Positions 16,382-26,232 of a stretch of DNA of 64,000 nucleotides are shown in pieces; position 1 is the stretch's first letter, and every line of letters starts with the position of its first letter. The position numbers and the translations under genes were made by a program. The stretch comes from Sphaerochaeta sp. (lineage in GTDB: Bacteria; Spirochaetota; Spirochaetia; Sphaerochaetales; Sphaerochaetaceae). Location: contig JAKVPA010000006.1 in NCBI GenBank assembly GCA_022482495.1, positions 1 through 64,000 on the forward strand, given 5' to 3'. Below the pieces are notes generated by a model. That model was not told the origin of the DNA and did no database searches. It was given only the letters and a program-made list of their open reading frames with translations.

Positions 16382-17806
16382 ATGGATGTGCATGTGTATA
16401 ATACGATGAGTCGCAGCATTGAGCTGTTTCAGCCGATCAACCCAGGTTCAGTGGGGATGTATACCTGTGGTCCTACGGTGTACAACTATGCCCATATCGG
16501 AAATTTGCGCACGTTCCTGTTCGAGGACCTGCTGAAGCGTACCTTGGAATACGCCGGTTACCAGGTGCGGCACGTGATGAACATCACCGATGTCGGACAC
16601 TTGACCGGTGACGGCGATGAAGGCGAGGACAAGATCGAGAAGATGGCCCACAAGACGGGCAAGACGGTCTGGGAGATCGCTGATTTCTATACCAAGGCGT
16701 TTTTCAAGGATTACGACGCGCTGAGCATCATCCGTCCTGATGTCGTCTGCAAGGCGACGGACCATATCAAGGACATGATCGCCTTGATCCAACGGCTGGA
16801 GAAGGGCGGACATACCTACGTTTCCGGAGGCAATGTCTACTTTGACATCTCCTCCATCCCCGATTACGGCAAGCTGGCAAGGCTGAAGCTGGATGAACTG
16901 CAGGACGCGTCCCGTGAGGATGTGTTCGTCGACGGAAACAAGAAGAATCCCAAGGATTTCGTGCTCTGGTTCACCAAGAGCAAGTTTGGGGAACAGGCGA
17001 TGATGTGGGATTCCCCGTGGGGCCGTGGCTTCCCCGGCTGGCACATCGAGTGCTCGGCGATGAGCATGAAGTATTTGGGCGAGCATTTTGACATCCACTG
17101 CGGCGGCATTGACGCCATCCCGGTGCACCACACCAATGAGATCGCCCAGAGCGAGGCAGCGACGGGAAAGAAATGGGTCGATTACTGGATGCATGGCGAG
17201 TTCCTGCTGGATGACCGCGGCAAGATGAGCAAGTCAAACGGTGAGTTCCTTACGTTGAGCGTGCTTGAGGACAAAGGGTACGATCCGATGGATTACCGGT
17301 ATTTCTGCCTGGGTGGCCATTACCGCTCCCAGCTGAAGTTCAGTTTCCCGTCGCTGGACAGCGCCAGGGAAGCCCGGCTGGGGATCGTTTCGCGCATCAG
17401 CGACCTGCTCTCCTCCGGGGCGAAGCTTGTTCCCATCCAGAGCGAAGCGGGAAAAGCTGCGCAGAAAGAGTTCGCCGACCACATCACCAATGATCTGAAC
17501 AGTCCGCGCGCCTTGGCGGACCTGTGGGGTGTGTTGAAGAACGACACGCTCTCTGTGGACGAGCGGTACAGTTTGGCGATGGATTTCAACAAGGTGTTCG
17601 GCTTGGAGCTGGACAAGGTGACGAAGCGTCAAGAGGACGCGCCGGTTGAGGACAAGGACGCGCTTGCCTTGCTCGCCGCCCGTACCGAGGCAAAGAAAGC
17701 AAAGGACTGGGGAAAGGCGGACGCCATCCGTGCCCAGCTGGACGAAATGGGGTATGAAGTCAAGGACACCAGTCAGGGACCGGTGCTTGTTCGCAAGCGG
17801 TTGTAA
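16382..17806 (+). CDS. cysS: Cysteinyl-tRNA synthetase
   Basis: Class I synthetase charging tRNA-Cys. 474 residues. It shows the [19 protein letters not shown]-type motif with the zinc Cys, the second zinc region [23 protein letters not shown], and KMSKS as [12 protein letters not shown]. The DALR-like C-terminal helical domain ends [30 protein letters not shown] stands correctly before the ATG at 16382. Confidence 0.97.
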   Translation: MDVHVYNTMSRSIELFQPINPGSVGMYTCGPTVYNYAHIGNLRTFLFEDLLKRTLEYAGYQVRHVMNITDVGHLTGDGDEGEDKIEKMAHKTGKTVWEIADFYTKAFFKDYDALSIIRPDVVCKATDHIKDMIALIQRLEKGGHTYVSGGNVYFDISSIPDYGKLARLKLDELQDASREDVFVDGNKKNPKDFVLWFTKSKFGEQAMMWDSPWGRGFPGWHIECSAMSMKYLGEHFDIHCGGIDAIPVHHTNEIAQSEAATGKKWVDYWMHGEFLLDDRGKMSKSNGEFLTLSVLEDKGYDPMDYRYFCLGGHYRSQLKFSFPSLDSAREARLGIVSRISDLLSSGAKLVPIQSEAGKAAQKEFADHITNDLNSPRALADLWGVLKNDTLSVDERYSLAMDFNKVFGLELDKVTKRQEDAPVEDKDALALLAARTEAKKAKDWGKADAIRAQLDEMGYEVKDTSQGPVLVRKRL

Positions 17807-17834
17807 CCATTGGGACGGGTGATTGTTAGATAGT

Positions 17835-18356
17835 ATGGAAATTAAAAGCAACGATGAATCGGATTTCATACAGGTGTATACGCGCGTTTTCCCCATGTTG
17901 CTCAAGGTGGTGTACCACATCACCAACAACCAGGATCTCGCCGAGGAAATCTGTCAGGAAGCGTTCATCAGGTATTTCGACAAGGCGATGTCCTTCCCCA
18001 GCGAAGAGGAAGCCAAGTATTGGCTGATCCGCGTCGCGAAGAACCTGGCGATCAACCAGGTGAAACGGAAGGCCAGGGAGCTGGGAATGGTGGAGAAACT
18101 GAAGAAGTTCCCCGATACTTCCAGTTCCAAGGACGGAGCCCAGGCGTTGGTGGAGAAGGAGACCCGCAGAGAGGTCCAGGAAGCCATCGCGGGGTTGCCG
18201 GAAAAGTTCCGGCTGGTCATCGTGATGAAGGAATACACTGATATGGATTACAAGGGGATTGCGGCCACGTTGCATATTTCCGAGAGTAATGTGAAGGTCA
18301 GGGTGTACCGGGCACGGAAACTGCTGGAGGAAGCCTTGAGACCCAAACAGGAGTGA
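17835..18356 (+). CDS. ECF-type RNA polymerase sigma factor
   Basis: 173 residues with only regions 2 and 4, the ECF plan. Region 2 spans LLKVVYHITNNQDLAEEICQ and the FIRYFDKA segment, followed by KYWLIRVAKNLAINQVKRK. Region 4 is GLPEKFRLVIVMKEYTDMDY, then GIAATLHISESNVKVRVYRA, a helix-turn-helix. The next gene, four bases later, is a zinc-finger anti-sigma factor, so the pair is a regulatory module. Start ATG 17835 follows GGTGAT at about eleven bases, and a TTG at 17823 is possible. The signal sensed is unknown. Confidence 0.9.
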   Translation: MEIKSNDESDFIQVYTRVFPMLLKVVYHITNNQDLAEEICQEAFIRYFDKAMSFPSEEEAKYWLIRVAKNLAINQVKRKARELGMVEKLKKFPDTSSSKDGAQALVEKETRREVQEAIAGLPEKFRLVIVMKEYTDMDYKGIAATLHISESNVKVRVYRARKLLEEALRPKQE

Positions 18357-18360
18357 GAGC

Positions 18361-18894
18361 ATGTGCGTGGATGACGAATTGTTGAACACCTATTTGGATG
18401 GGGAACTGCAGGAGCCATGGAGAACGCAGGTGGAGCAACACCTTGGGTATTGCAACGCCTGCAGGGGGAGACTCGAACAACTGAAGGCCCTTGACCATAC
18501 GATGCAGAGCGCGTCGTTGACGGAAGAGGAAATCCAGGGGCGCCAGGAAAAGGTGCTTTCCTATTTTGAGAAAAACCGGTTTGGCAACAAAAAGATCCGT
18601 TTGTTCGCCCGTCGGGTACAGGTACGTCTTGTGCCGGCGCTTTTGACCAGCGCCGCGGCGTTCGTCATCGTGTTCATTGGCGCGTTCGTGCTGTTCGGGA
18701 CAAACAGCAAACAGACGGAAGAGATTCTCCCCGGCGTCGCCGCGCCGGTGGACAGCGCCAACGTCCGTCAGGTTTCTGACGTAAAGCAGAAAACGCTGGA
18801 TGATTATTCATTGGAGCAGATCGTCCAGTATCTGGATTCCAAAGGATATGCGGTGAAGCTGGAAGTCAAGGCGGTGCAGCCGATCCAGCAGTAA
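18361..18894 (+). CDS. Membrane-anchored zinc-finger anti-sigma factor
   Basis: 177 residues. The N-terminal anti-sigma zinc finger carries the diagnostic H-x3-C-x2-C (HLGYCNAC, about residues 27-34) after LLNTYLDGELQEPWR. A single transmembrane helix follows at roughly 97-117 (LLTSAAAFVIVFIGAFVLFG), then a short extracytoplasmic tail ending in an amphipathic helix (LEQIVQYLDSKGY). It should hold the upstream ECF sigma factor at the inner membrane until an envelope signal releases it. A strong terminator closes the operon. Confidence 0.9.
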   Translation: MCVDDELLNTYLDGELQEPWRTQVEQHLGYCNACRGRLEQLKALDHTMQSASLTEEEIQGRQEKVLSYFEKNRFGNKKIRLFARRVQVRLVPALLTSAAAFVIVFIGAFVLFGTNSKQTEEILPGVAAPVDSANVRQVSDVKQKTLDDYSLEQIVQYLDSKGYAVKLEVKAVQPIQQ

Positions 18895-18916
18895 GGGAGA
18901 TGATCGTTCTGGTGTA

Positions 18917-18938
18917 GGCGGCGGAAGCCGTCTTTTTT
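18917..18938 (+). terminator. Rho-independent terminator of the sigma/anti-sigma operon
   Basis: GGCGGC/GCCGTC stem (one G-T pair) with a GGAA loop, followed by six T. Confidence 0.87.
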
Positions 18939-18939
18939 G

Positions 18940-18969
18940 TTGCATCTTCCATCCTCCCGGGACTATGAT
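18940..18969 (+). promoter_or_regulatory. Promoter of mtnA, predicted leaderless
   Basis: TTGCAT, 18 bases, TATGAT, seven bases, then ATG 18977. An earlier in-frame ATG overlaps the -10 itself. Confidence 0.5.
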
Positions 18970-18976
18970 GGGGAGC

Positions 18977-20040
18977 ATGGACATCACCAATTTTGAAACC
19001 GTCACGCTGGATGAAGCGTCCGGCACGCTTCTGATCTGCGATCAAACCAAACTTCCGGGAGAGGTCACGTTCCTCTCGCTTTCCAACGCCAAGGATATTT
19101 GGAACGCCATTTATCTGCTGCAAGTCCGCGGGGCGCCTGCCATCGGAGTTGCAGCGGCCATCGGGTTGTGGGTGGTCACCAAAGGACTATTCAGGGGAAC
19201 GATTTTGAAGGTTTTTACCGTTTGTTCGTCAAAGAAAAGGAATATCTGAAAAGCGCCCGGCCGACGGCGGTCAACCTTTCCTGGGCGTTGGAGCGGATGC
19301 ATCGCGTCTGCCTCGCGAACAAGGAAAAGCCGGTGGGGGTGATCAAGGAAATCCTCCATCAGGAATGCGTGCGCATCAGGCAAGAGGATATCGCCGTCTG
19401 TCACGCCATCGGTGAGTACGGTCTGACGTTGATCAAGGACGGCGACGGCCTGTTGACCCACTGCAACGCCGGCCGCTTGGCCACGGTGAAATACGGGACG
19501 GCCACCGCGCCGATGTATCTGGGCGCGGAACGGGGAATGCACCTGCACATCTACGCCGATGAGACCCGGCCTCTGCTTCAGGGCGCGCGGCTGACGGCGT
19601 TTGAACTTCACGCCGCCGGTCTTGACGTGACGCTGGAATGCGACAACATGTCGGCCAGTGCCATGCGGGAAGGGAAGATCAACGCGGTGTTCGTCGGCTG
19701 TGACCGTGTGGCGGCCAACGGGGATTTCGCCAACAAGATCGGCACCTCCATGGTGGCGTTGGCCGCCAAACGCTATGGCATCCCGTTCTACTGCTGCGCC
19801 CCCACGTCGACGATTGACCTGGCCACACCGGATGGAACGAAGATTCCCATTGAGCAACGGCCGGCGGAGGAGGTCACCACGATGTGGTACCAGCACCGGA
19901 TGGCGCCGGAAGGGATCAAAGTGTACAACCCCAGTTTTGATGTGACGGACCATGACCTGGTCACGGCATTCGTCACGGAAAAAGGAATCGCCAGAGCTCC
20001 GTTCTCCACCTCGCTTGCCCGGCTGTGTTCCCGGCCGTAG
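18977..20040 (+). pseudogene. mtnA: Methylthioribose-1-phosphate isomerase, broken by one base
   Basis: MtnA isomerises 5-methylthioribose 1-phosphate in methionine salvage. The first frame encodes [16 protein letters not shown] to the conserved [16 protein letters not shown] and VTKGLF. The rest, from [20 protein letters not shown] onward, is in the -1 frame: [42 protein letters not shown] and [10 protein letters not shown]. If the GGGG at 19194-19197 had five G, the two frames would join as FRGNDFEGF without loss. No other methionine-salvage gene is near. This could be a real loss or an assembly indel; both halves look well conserved. Confidence 0.85.
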
Positions 20041-20069
20041 TTGCAGATGCCGCCCGATTTTGATAGGAT
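20041..20069 (+). promoter_or_regulatory. Promoter of valS
   Basis: TTGCAG, 17 bases, TAGGAT, giving a leader of about 20 bases that contains the GGGGAGG ribosome site. Confidence 0.5.
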
Positions 20070-20095
20070 GAGTGCATTCACGGGGAGGCATTGGA

Positions 20096-22753
20096 GTGAA
20101 GTCGATTGAATTGGCGAAAGCCTATGACCCAAAAGAATTTGAGTCGAGGATTTATCAGGATTGGAAACAGGACGGTTTGTTCCGTCCCAGCGACGAGAGT
20201 GTCGGTAAGCCGTACACCATCGTCATGCCTCCTCCCAACGTCACCGGAATCCTCCACATGGGGCATGGGCTGAACAACTCACTCCAGGACATTCTGATCC
20301 GTTACTACCGGATGACCGGCCGCAGCACCCTGTGGGTGCCGGGAACGGACCATGCCGGCATCGCCACGCAGAACATCGTCGAACGGATGTTGGCCAAGGA
20401 AGGCCTTCGGCGTCAGGATATCGGCCGTGAGGAGTTTCTCAAGCGGACCTGGGCCGTCAAGGAAAAGCACCATGACATCATCACCCACCAGCTGGAGGTG
20501 ATTGGTTGCAGCTGTGACTGGAGTCGCGAGCGGTTTACCATGGACGAGGGGCTGTCCCGCGCCGTGCGTGAGGCGTTCGTCACATTGTATGAGCGTGGCC
20601 TGATCTACAAAGGCGAGTATTTGATCAACTACTGCCCGCACTGCCAGACGGCGTTGGCTGACGACGAGGTGGAATACCAGTCGATGCAGGGCAGCATGTG
20701 GGACATCAAGTATCCTTATGCCGATGGCTCTGGGTTCATCACCGTGGCGACGACCCGTCCGGAGACGATGTTCGGTGATACCGCCGTTGCGGTGCATCCG
20801 GATGACGAGCGGTACAAGGCTGTGGTGGGGAAGAAACTCCGCCTGCCGCTGACGGACCGTGAGATTCCCATCATCGCCGACGCGTTCGTCGACATGAGTT
20901 TCGGAACCGGTATGGTGAAGATCACCCCGGCCCACGACCCCAACGACTACCAGTGTGGCAAGCGCCACGGTCTGGATGCGATCAACGTCCTCAATCCGGA
21001 CGGCACGCTGAACGACAACTGCCCGGAGAAGTATCGCAACATTCCGGCGGTGGAAGCCCGCAAACTGGTCGTGCAGGACCTGAAGGAGCTTGGACTTTTG
21101 ATCAAGGAAACACCCCATCAGCACGATGTCGGCACCTGCTATCGTTGCCATACGGTGGTGGAGCCGTACCTGTCCAAGCAGTGGTTCGTCAAGATGGACG
21201 GCATGGCGCAGAAGGCGTTGGACGCCTGGAAGCGCGGGGAGATCAACTTCTATCCCAAACGGTGGGAAAACACCTACAGCCACTGGCTTGAGAATATTCA
21301 TGACTGGTGCATTTCCCGTCAGTTGTGGTGGGGACACCGCATCCCGGTCTGGTACTGCAAGGATTGCGGTGAGATGATCGTCTCCCGCACCGATCCGACG
21401 GAATGCCCGAAGTGCCATTCCCACCAGATCGAGCAGGACAACGAAGTGCTGGACACCTGGTTCTCATCCTGGCTCTGGCCGTTCTCAACGCTGGGATGGC
21501 CGGACAAAACACCGGATCTGGAGAAGTTCTTCCCGACGGATACACTGGTCTCCGCCTACGACATCATCTTCTTCTGGATATCCCGGATGATCATGGCAAG
21601 TCTTGAGTTCATGGGGCAGGTACCCTTCCATGACATCTACGTCACCGGCCTGGTGCGTGACAAGCAGGGCCGGAAGATGTCCAAGAGCCTGGGCAACGGC
21701 ATCGATCCCATCGAAGTGGTCAACCGCTTCGGCGCGGACGCGATGAAGTTCACCTTGGCCTATATGGCGACCCAGGGACAGGACATCAAGATTGATATGG
21801 AAAGCTTCAATCTGGGCTCCCGGTTCGCCAACAAGATCTGGAACGCGTCCCGTTTCCTGCTGATGAACCTTGATGGGACGGAAATGCTTGATGTGAAGAC
21901 CATCCAGCTCCGCACCATGGACAAGTGGATCTACCACAAACTCAACCAGGCGGTGAAGAACGTCACCGAGGCTGTCGCCGCGTATCGGTTCAATGACGCG
22001 GCCCAAGGGTGCTACGATTTCTTCTGGAATGATTTCTGCGACTGGTACGTGGAGTACAGCAAGCAGGGTTTGTACAGCGCAGATCCCCAGGAAAAGAACC
22101 GGACCGTCACGCTCCTGTTGGATCTGCTCTCCGAATCCCTCAAGCTGATGCATCCGTTCGTCAGTTTCGTCACGGAGGAAATCTATGACAAGCTTCCCGG
22201 TTCCACCGGGCATCTGATCACCCAGCGCTATCCCGTCTGCGATGAGAACCGTAATCATCCTGAGGAAGCGCTTCTGGTCAGCCGTGGCCAGGAGGCGGTC
22301 GCCGCCATCCGTGCCGCGCGCAATGAGCTGTCCATTCCGGTGGACAAGAAAGTGCGTGTGGTGATCAAGCCGGATGCCGGGTTCGCCGCTACCGATTTCT
22401 TCCGTGAGGAAGAAGCCTTGATCGCAACGTTTGTCAATGCCAGCGAGTTGGTCATTGATACGGATGGATCGGTGGATGTGTCCGGGACGTTCCCCGTCGC
22501 CGGAACCGGTTACGCTTCGTATCTGTTTGTCCGCCAGGCCATCGACGTCCCCAAGGAGATCGAGAAACTTGCCGCGGAACGGGAGAAGAACCAGCAGTTG
22601 CTCGCCCAGACGATGAAGAAGCTTTCCAACCCGCAGTTCATGGAACATGCCAAACAGGAAGCCATCGACAAGGAGCAGGGCAAAAAGGCGGAGTTTGAGG
22701 AAAAGATCGCCAAAGCGGACGAACACCTCAAACTGCTGAACAGCCTGGCCTGA
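20096..22753 (+). CDS. valS: Valyl-tRNA synthetase
   Basis: Charges tRNA-Val and edits mischarged threonine. 885 residues. HIGH motif PPPNVTGILHMGHGLN near residue 45; the CP1 editing domain includes VATTRPETMFGDTAVAVHP and a GTGMVKITPAHDPND block; a zinc-like WYCKDCGE...CPKCHS segment; and KMSKS as GRKMSKSLGNGIDP. The C-terminal coiled coil (about 815-885) is Lys/Glu-rich. GTG 20096 is used because GGGGAGG lies seven bases before it. A DUF72 gene follows after 13 bases. Confidence 0.97.
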   Translation: MKSIELAKAYDPKEFESRIYQDWKQDGLFRPSDESVGKPYTIVMPPPNVTGILHMGHGLNNSLQDILIRYYRMTGRSTLWVPGTDHAGIATQNIVERMLAKEGLRRQDIGREEFLKRTWAVKEKHHDIITHQLEVIGCSCDWSRERFTMDEGLSRAVREAFVTLYERGLIYKGEYLINYCPHCQTALADDEVEYQSMQGSMWDIKYPYADGSGFITVATTRPETMFGDTAVAVHPDDERYKAVVGKKLRLPLTDREIPIIADAFVDMSFGTGMVKITPAHDPNDYQCGKRHGLDAINVLNPDGTLNDNCPEKYRNIPAVEARKLVVQDLKELGLLIKETPHQHDVGTCYRCHTVVEPYLSKQWFVKMDGMAQKALDAWKRGEINFYPKRWENTYSHWLENIHDWCISRQLWWGHRIPVWYCKDCGEMIVSRTDPTECPKCHSHQIEQDNEVLDTWFSSWLWPFSTLGWPDKTPDLEKFFPTDTLVSAYDIIFFWISRMIMASLEFMGQVPFHDIYVTGLVRDKQGRKMSKSLGNGIDPIEVVNRFGADAMKFTLAYMATQGQDIKIDMESFNLGSRFANKIWNASRFLLMNLDGTEMLDVKTIQLRTMDKWIYHKLNQAVKNVTEAVAAYRFNDAAQGCYDFFWNDFCDWYVEYSKQGLYSADPQEKNRTVTLLLDLLSESLKLMHPFVSFVTEEIYDKLPGSTGHLITQRYPVCDENRNHPEEALLVSRGQEAVAAIRAARNELSIPVDKKVRVVIKPDAGFAATDFFREEEALIATFVNASELVIDTDGSVDVSGTFPVAGTGYASYLFVRQAIDVPKEIEKLAAEREKNQQLLAQTMKKLSNPQFMEHAKQEAIDKEQGKKAEFEEKIAKADEHLKLLNSLA

Positions 22754-22766
22754 ACCGATCCGGCCT

Positions 22767-23540
22767 ATGGGATATCTGGTCGGTACCTGCGGGTATGCCT
22801 ACTCCCAATGGCGTGGGGTGTTCTATCCTGAGCGCCTGAAGAGCGAGGACTTCCTGGCGTACTACGCCACGAAGTTCCCCACCGTTGAGGTCGACAGCAC
22901 GTTTTACCGGATGCCGACTTCCTCGTTCTGCGCCTCACTGAGGGATAAGAGCGGCGGTTCGTTGCTCTTTTCGTTGAAGGCGCCCCAGACATTCACCCAC
23001 CAAGTGGGGGACTGGAAAGGGGATGCCGCGTTGTTTCGGTCGGCGGTTGAGCCGCTTGCCCAGTCCGGACAATTATCCGCGCTCCTGTTCCAGTTTCCCC
23101 AACGGTTCCACTACACCCCGGACAACCGGGTGTATCTCGCGAATTTGCTCTCCCAGTTTCCCGGTTTTCCCGCTGTGGTGGAATTCCGTGATGTGGCATG
23201 GATGCGGCCGCGTGTCTATGATGGACTGAATCAACGCGACGTAGGCCTCTGCGTCAGTGATCTCCCCCCATTGGACGGCTTGCCCCAGTTGGTCCCTGTG
23301 GCGACCGGAGGCGTTGGATACGTACGCTTCCATGGCCGTAATGCATCCACCTGGTATGCGGGATCAGGGAGTGAACGGTATGATTACCTCTATTCCGATA
23401 CGGAACTCTCCGCCATGCTTCCTCCCATCCAGGAGATCGGGGGGAAGGTGAAGAAAGTACATCTGTTTTTCAACAATCATCCCCAAGGGAAAGCAACGAT
23501 CAATGCCGAGACGATGATGCGGCTGTTGGGCCCCGCATAA
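22767..23540 (+). CDS. DUF72 (YecE-like) protein
   Basis: 257 residues, normal for the family. Recognisable features: N-terminal VGTCGYAYSQWRGVFYPERL, the FPTVEVDSTFYRMPT segment, FSLKAPQTFTHQ, LLFQFPQRFHY, AVVEFRDVAW, YVRFHGRN and HLFFNNHPQGKATINAETM near the end. These TIM-barrel proteins have no proven reaction. It is probably cotranscribed with valS. Confidence 0.92.
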   Translation: MGYLVGTCGYAYSQWRGVFYPERLKSEDFLAYYATKFPTVEVDSTFYRMPTSSFCASLRDKSGGSLLFSLKAPQTFTHQVGDWKGDAALFRSAVEPLAQSGQLSALLFQFPQRFHYTPDNRVYLANLLSQFPGFPAVVEFRDVAWMRPRVYDGLNQRDVGLCVSDLPPLDGLPQLVPVATGGVGYVRFHGRNASTWYAGSGSERYDYLYSDTELSAMLPPIQEIGGKVKKVHLFFNNHPQGKATINAETMMRLLGPA

Positions 23541-23542
23541 AG

Positions 23543-23568
23543 AAAAAGGCAACCGATCTGGTTGCCTT
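23543..23568 (-). terminator. Terminator of the H1-like gene, shared with DUF72
   Basis: Nine-base perfect stem AAGGCAACC/GGTTGCCTT, loop GATCT. The T tract (TTTTTCTTT) is on the minus strand; the plus side has only CCTCTCTT, so it may work weakly for the DUF72 gene. Confidence 0.82.
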
Positions 23569-23590
23569 CCTCTCTTCCCGGTGCGAAACG

Positions 23591-23770
23591 TTACTTCTCA
23601 ACTTCCTTCGCGTCCTGGATTTCTTTTCTGCGCTCTTTGCAGAGCTTCGCGATTTCCGCCAGGGCCTTGCGCGCCCTTGCCGCAGAAACTTTTACGCCTT
23701 TCTCTGTGAACTTCGCATTTTCCGCAAGGTACGCCTCGTACTGTTGCGTAAGCTGTTCATGAATTGTCAT
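23591..23770 (-). CDS. Small histone H1-like protein
   Basis: 59 residues, basic and helical. KVSAARARKALAEIAKLCKERRKEIQDA resembles the N-terminal domain of chlamydial/spirochaetal Hc1-type histone-like proteins. It lacks the long Lys/Ala tail of Hc1, so only the core is present. It probably binds nucleic acid, but this rests on composition and a short pattern. GGAGG stands five bases before the ATG at 23770, and a good terminator follows. Monocistronic. Confidence 0.7.
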   Translation of the reverse strand: MTIHEQLTQQYEAYLAENAKFTEKGVKVSAARARKALAEIAKLCKERRKEIQDAKEVEK

Positions 23771-23884
23771 CTCTACCTCCAATGGTAACGTTCTGTTAGT
23801 ATTGTAGCATTGTTTTTTTCATCCGCAAGCAAAAAACCTGCATTTGAAGCGAAATTTTGAGGTTTCTAGCGAAAAAAGGCGGGG

Positions 23885-25018
23885 TCAGTCGATTTTTCGC
23901 CCTTTCCATATGAAGCCTTTTCCTGTGGCTCTGCGATAGTATCCATGGAAGAACATCAGGATGATGTTGGTGAAACAGAACGGACCCATCAACGGGATGG
24001 GAAACTTGAACCCATGGAACGCGGTGACCAACGTGAAGGCGGCCCAGAAGGAAAGACTGGAGATCATCAGGAACAGCGCATGGGAGGAGCCGGTGATCAC
24101 CCACGCGGCAATGCCGACAAACGGAGCGACGCAGATGGCTCCGACCCCGATGACGGCGATCATGATCAGGTAGAACATCTTCGCTGACGGGACGATGGCA
24201 CCGATGACGCTCCGCTCGATACCGTGGAACGCTCCTTTGACGGTGTCATACATCCGGCACGAAACAGCGCTTTTCAGATCGCAGAACAGCGACTTGTTTC
24301 CGGTGGCGACGAACAGCCGTGCAAGTGATACATCGTCGCAGATTTCATTCTTGATTTGTTCCATGCCGCCGATATCCATCATGGCGTTTCGTTCCACCAT
24401 CACATACTGGCCGATGGCCATGGCGTAGCCCCGTTTCTGGATTACGTATTGGATGGGAATCGGGGTGAACAGCATGGTGTTCAACGCCATGGTGGCGATG
24501 ATGCAGCCGACAAGAGGCTTGGAGCTGATCTCTTTGGGATAACCGCTGACGAATTTCGCGTGGTAGGTGATGGCCAGGTCAACGCCCAGACGGATGGAAT
24601 TGGGGTTGTGGATCGTGTCGGCATCGGTAAGCAGCAGGTATTCCCCCTGGGCGTGGGTCAACAACTGCTGGATGGCGTGGTTCTTGCCTTTCCAGCCTGC
24701 AGGGAGTGGCTCTCCATGGAACAACCTGACCCGGGAATCTTCCTTTTCCAGACGCTGGACAATCGCGGCGGTGTCATCCGTGCTGTTGTCATCCAACACC
24801 AGGACTTCATAATCAGGGTAGTCCTGCTTCATGAAGGAACGCACGCAATCCTCGATGTGGTCGTGTTCATTGCGCGCGGGGATCAGTACGGAGACTCTGG
24901 GAGTCCTGGACTGTTTGTGCGAACGATGGTTCATCACCGTCATGGTGATGACATTCATCAGGGAAATCGCCCAGGCGTACACCGCCATGATGGTCATGAG
25001 AATCGCGTAGTAAAACAT
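23885..25018 (-). CDS. Membrane glycosyltransferase, family 2
   Basis: 377 residues. One N-terminal transmembrane helix is followed by a GT-A domain: VSVLIPARNEHDHIEDCV, VLVLDDNSTDDTA, GWKGKNHAIQQL, the DxD metal site in LLLTDADT, and the acceptor-side EICDDVSLARLFVATG. Three or four C-terminal helices follow. The layout resembles CrtQ/HpnB-type enzymes that glycosylate lipids. Its ATG overlaps the U32 gene stop (TGATG), so it is the last gene of the VUT-lon-U32 operon. Confidence 0.87.
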   Translation of the reverse strand: MFYYAILMTIMAVYAWAISLMNVITMTVMNHRSHKQSRTPRVSVLIPARNEHDHIEDCVRSFMKQDYPDYEVLVLDDNSTDDTAAIVQRLEKEDSRVRLFHGEPLPAGWKGKNHAIQQLLTHAQGEYLLLTDADTIHNPNSIRLGVDLAITYHAKFVSGYPKEISSKPLVGCIIATMALNTMLFTPIPIQYVIQKRGYAMAIGQYVMVERNAMMDIGGMEQIKNEICDDVSLARLFVATGNKSLFCDLKSAVSCRMYDTVKGAFHGIERSVIGAIVPSAKMFYLIMIAVIGVGAICVAPFVGIAAWVITGSSHALFLMISSLSFWAAFTLVTAFHGFKFPIPLMGPFCFTNIILMFFHGYYRRATGKGFIWKGRKID

Positions 25019-26232
25019 CAGTTACTCCCCAACTGTTCTTCGTGGGACACAGCGCGTCTTCTCAGGATAGAACCCGCGCGTACCGGTTTGTCTGTCTGGA
25101 GGTATTGTACCTTACCATGATCGATCTGGTCAACAAAATGGAATGAACTGTCGAGTAACGTGTATGAATCATCGGGAATGTTGGGTGACTCGGGGCTGAC
25201 ATACTGGATGGTCTGCCCCTTTTTGATCTGGTTGCGCAGATCCAGGCTCCAGACGCTTGGCTTGATCTCTTCTTTGAGATATCCCAGGAACACCCAATCC
25301 CGCTGGTATCCTTCCTCGGTGATGGCCGAAAGCGGACCGGAACCGTAGAAAAACCCGGTGCAGTACTCGCGGTGGCTGAACTCGAACAACCCTTTCCGAT
25401 ATTCCCGCCAATCCGGATCCTTATCCAACGCCTTGCGGTAGGCGCGCGTCACCAGTCCGACATAATAGCCGGATTTCATCCGACCCTCGATCTTCATCGA
25501 ATCGACCCCGGCATCCAGCAACTCATCCAGATGGTCGATCATGCAAAGATCTTTGGAGGAGAGGATGGTGGAATACCCGTCATGCTCCTCGATGGGGTAG
25601 TATTCCCCTGGGCGTTTTTCTTCCGTCAACGCGTAGTTCCACCGACAGGTATGGGTGCAATCCCCCTGGTTTGAGGACCGACCGGCAAGCGCTGAGGAAA
25701 GCAGGCATCTGCCGGAGTAGGCCATGCACATCGCCCCATGGACGAACACTTCCAGCTGGAGGTCCGGTACGGCGTCCTTGATTTTCCTGATGTCGGAAAG
25801 CGGGGTTTCCCTGCCGAGGATCACCCGGCGGAACCCCAATGAATGGTACAGCTTGGCGCTTTCGCTGTTGGTGCAGGAAGCCTGGGTGGACAAATGGAGT
25901 TCCACCCCATCCCCGAACGCTTTGCGGAGCACATTCACGCACCCCAGGTCGCTGATGATGAACGCGTCGAACGGCCACGCCTTCAGTCGGGGCAGGGCGG
26001 CTTTCAGATCCTCCATCTGCCCTTCGTGAAACAGGATGTTCAACGCGCAGTACAACCGCTTTCCGGTGGTGGCCTTCAAAGCCTTGACGGCCTCCAGGTC
26101 ACCATCGGAGAAATTGTCCGCGTTGGCACGGAGGGAAAAGCGGTCCAAACCCATGTACGCGGCATCCGCTCCGTAGGCGAAGGCAACCTTGAGTTTTTCA
26201 AGGTTGCCCGCCGGGGAGAGCAACTCAGCCAC
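25018..26232 (-). CDS. Peptidase U32 family protein (TrhP/RlhA-like)
   Basis: 404 residues. N-terminal LLSPAGNLEKLKVAFAYGADAAYMG is typical of U32 proteins. The Cys-rich block (VFVHGAMCMAYSGRCLLSS then GDCTHTCRW) is the iron-sulfur/U32 signature, and SMKIEGRMKSGYYV follows. Relatives hydroxylate tRNA or rRNA bases rather than cut peptides, so an RNA-modification role is likely. The GTG start at 26232 overlaps the end of lon by eight bases, with GAGGCG ahead of it. The frame is open further upstream but only as lon shadow. Confidence 0.88.
   Translation of the reverse strand: MAELLSPAGNLEKLKVAFAYGADAAYMGLDRFSLRANADNFSDGDLEAVKALKATTGKRLYCALNILFHEGQMEDLKAALPRLKAWPFDAFIISDLGCVNVLRKAFGDGVELHLSTQASCTNSESAKLYHSLGFRRVILGRETPLSDIRKIKDAVPDLQLEVFVHGAMCMAYSGRCLLSSALAGRSSNQGDCTHTCRWNYALTEEKRPGEYYPIEEHDGYSTILSSKDLCMIDHLDELLDAGVDSMKIEGRMKSGYYVGLVTRAYRKALDKDPDWREYRKGLFEFSHREYCTGFFYGSGPLSAITEEGYQRDWVFLGYLKEEIKPSVWSLDLRNQIKKGQTIQYVSPESPNIPDDSYTLLDSSFHFVDQIDHGKVQYLQTDKPVRAGSILRRRAVSHEEQLGSN

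Noticed and set aside
19180-19200. Programmed -1 ribosomal frameshift in mtnA
   Set aside because: No X-XXY-YYZ slippery heptamer or downstream structure is evident, and MtnA is not known to need one; a missing G is simpler.
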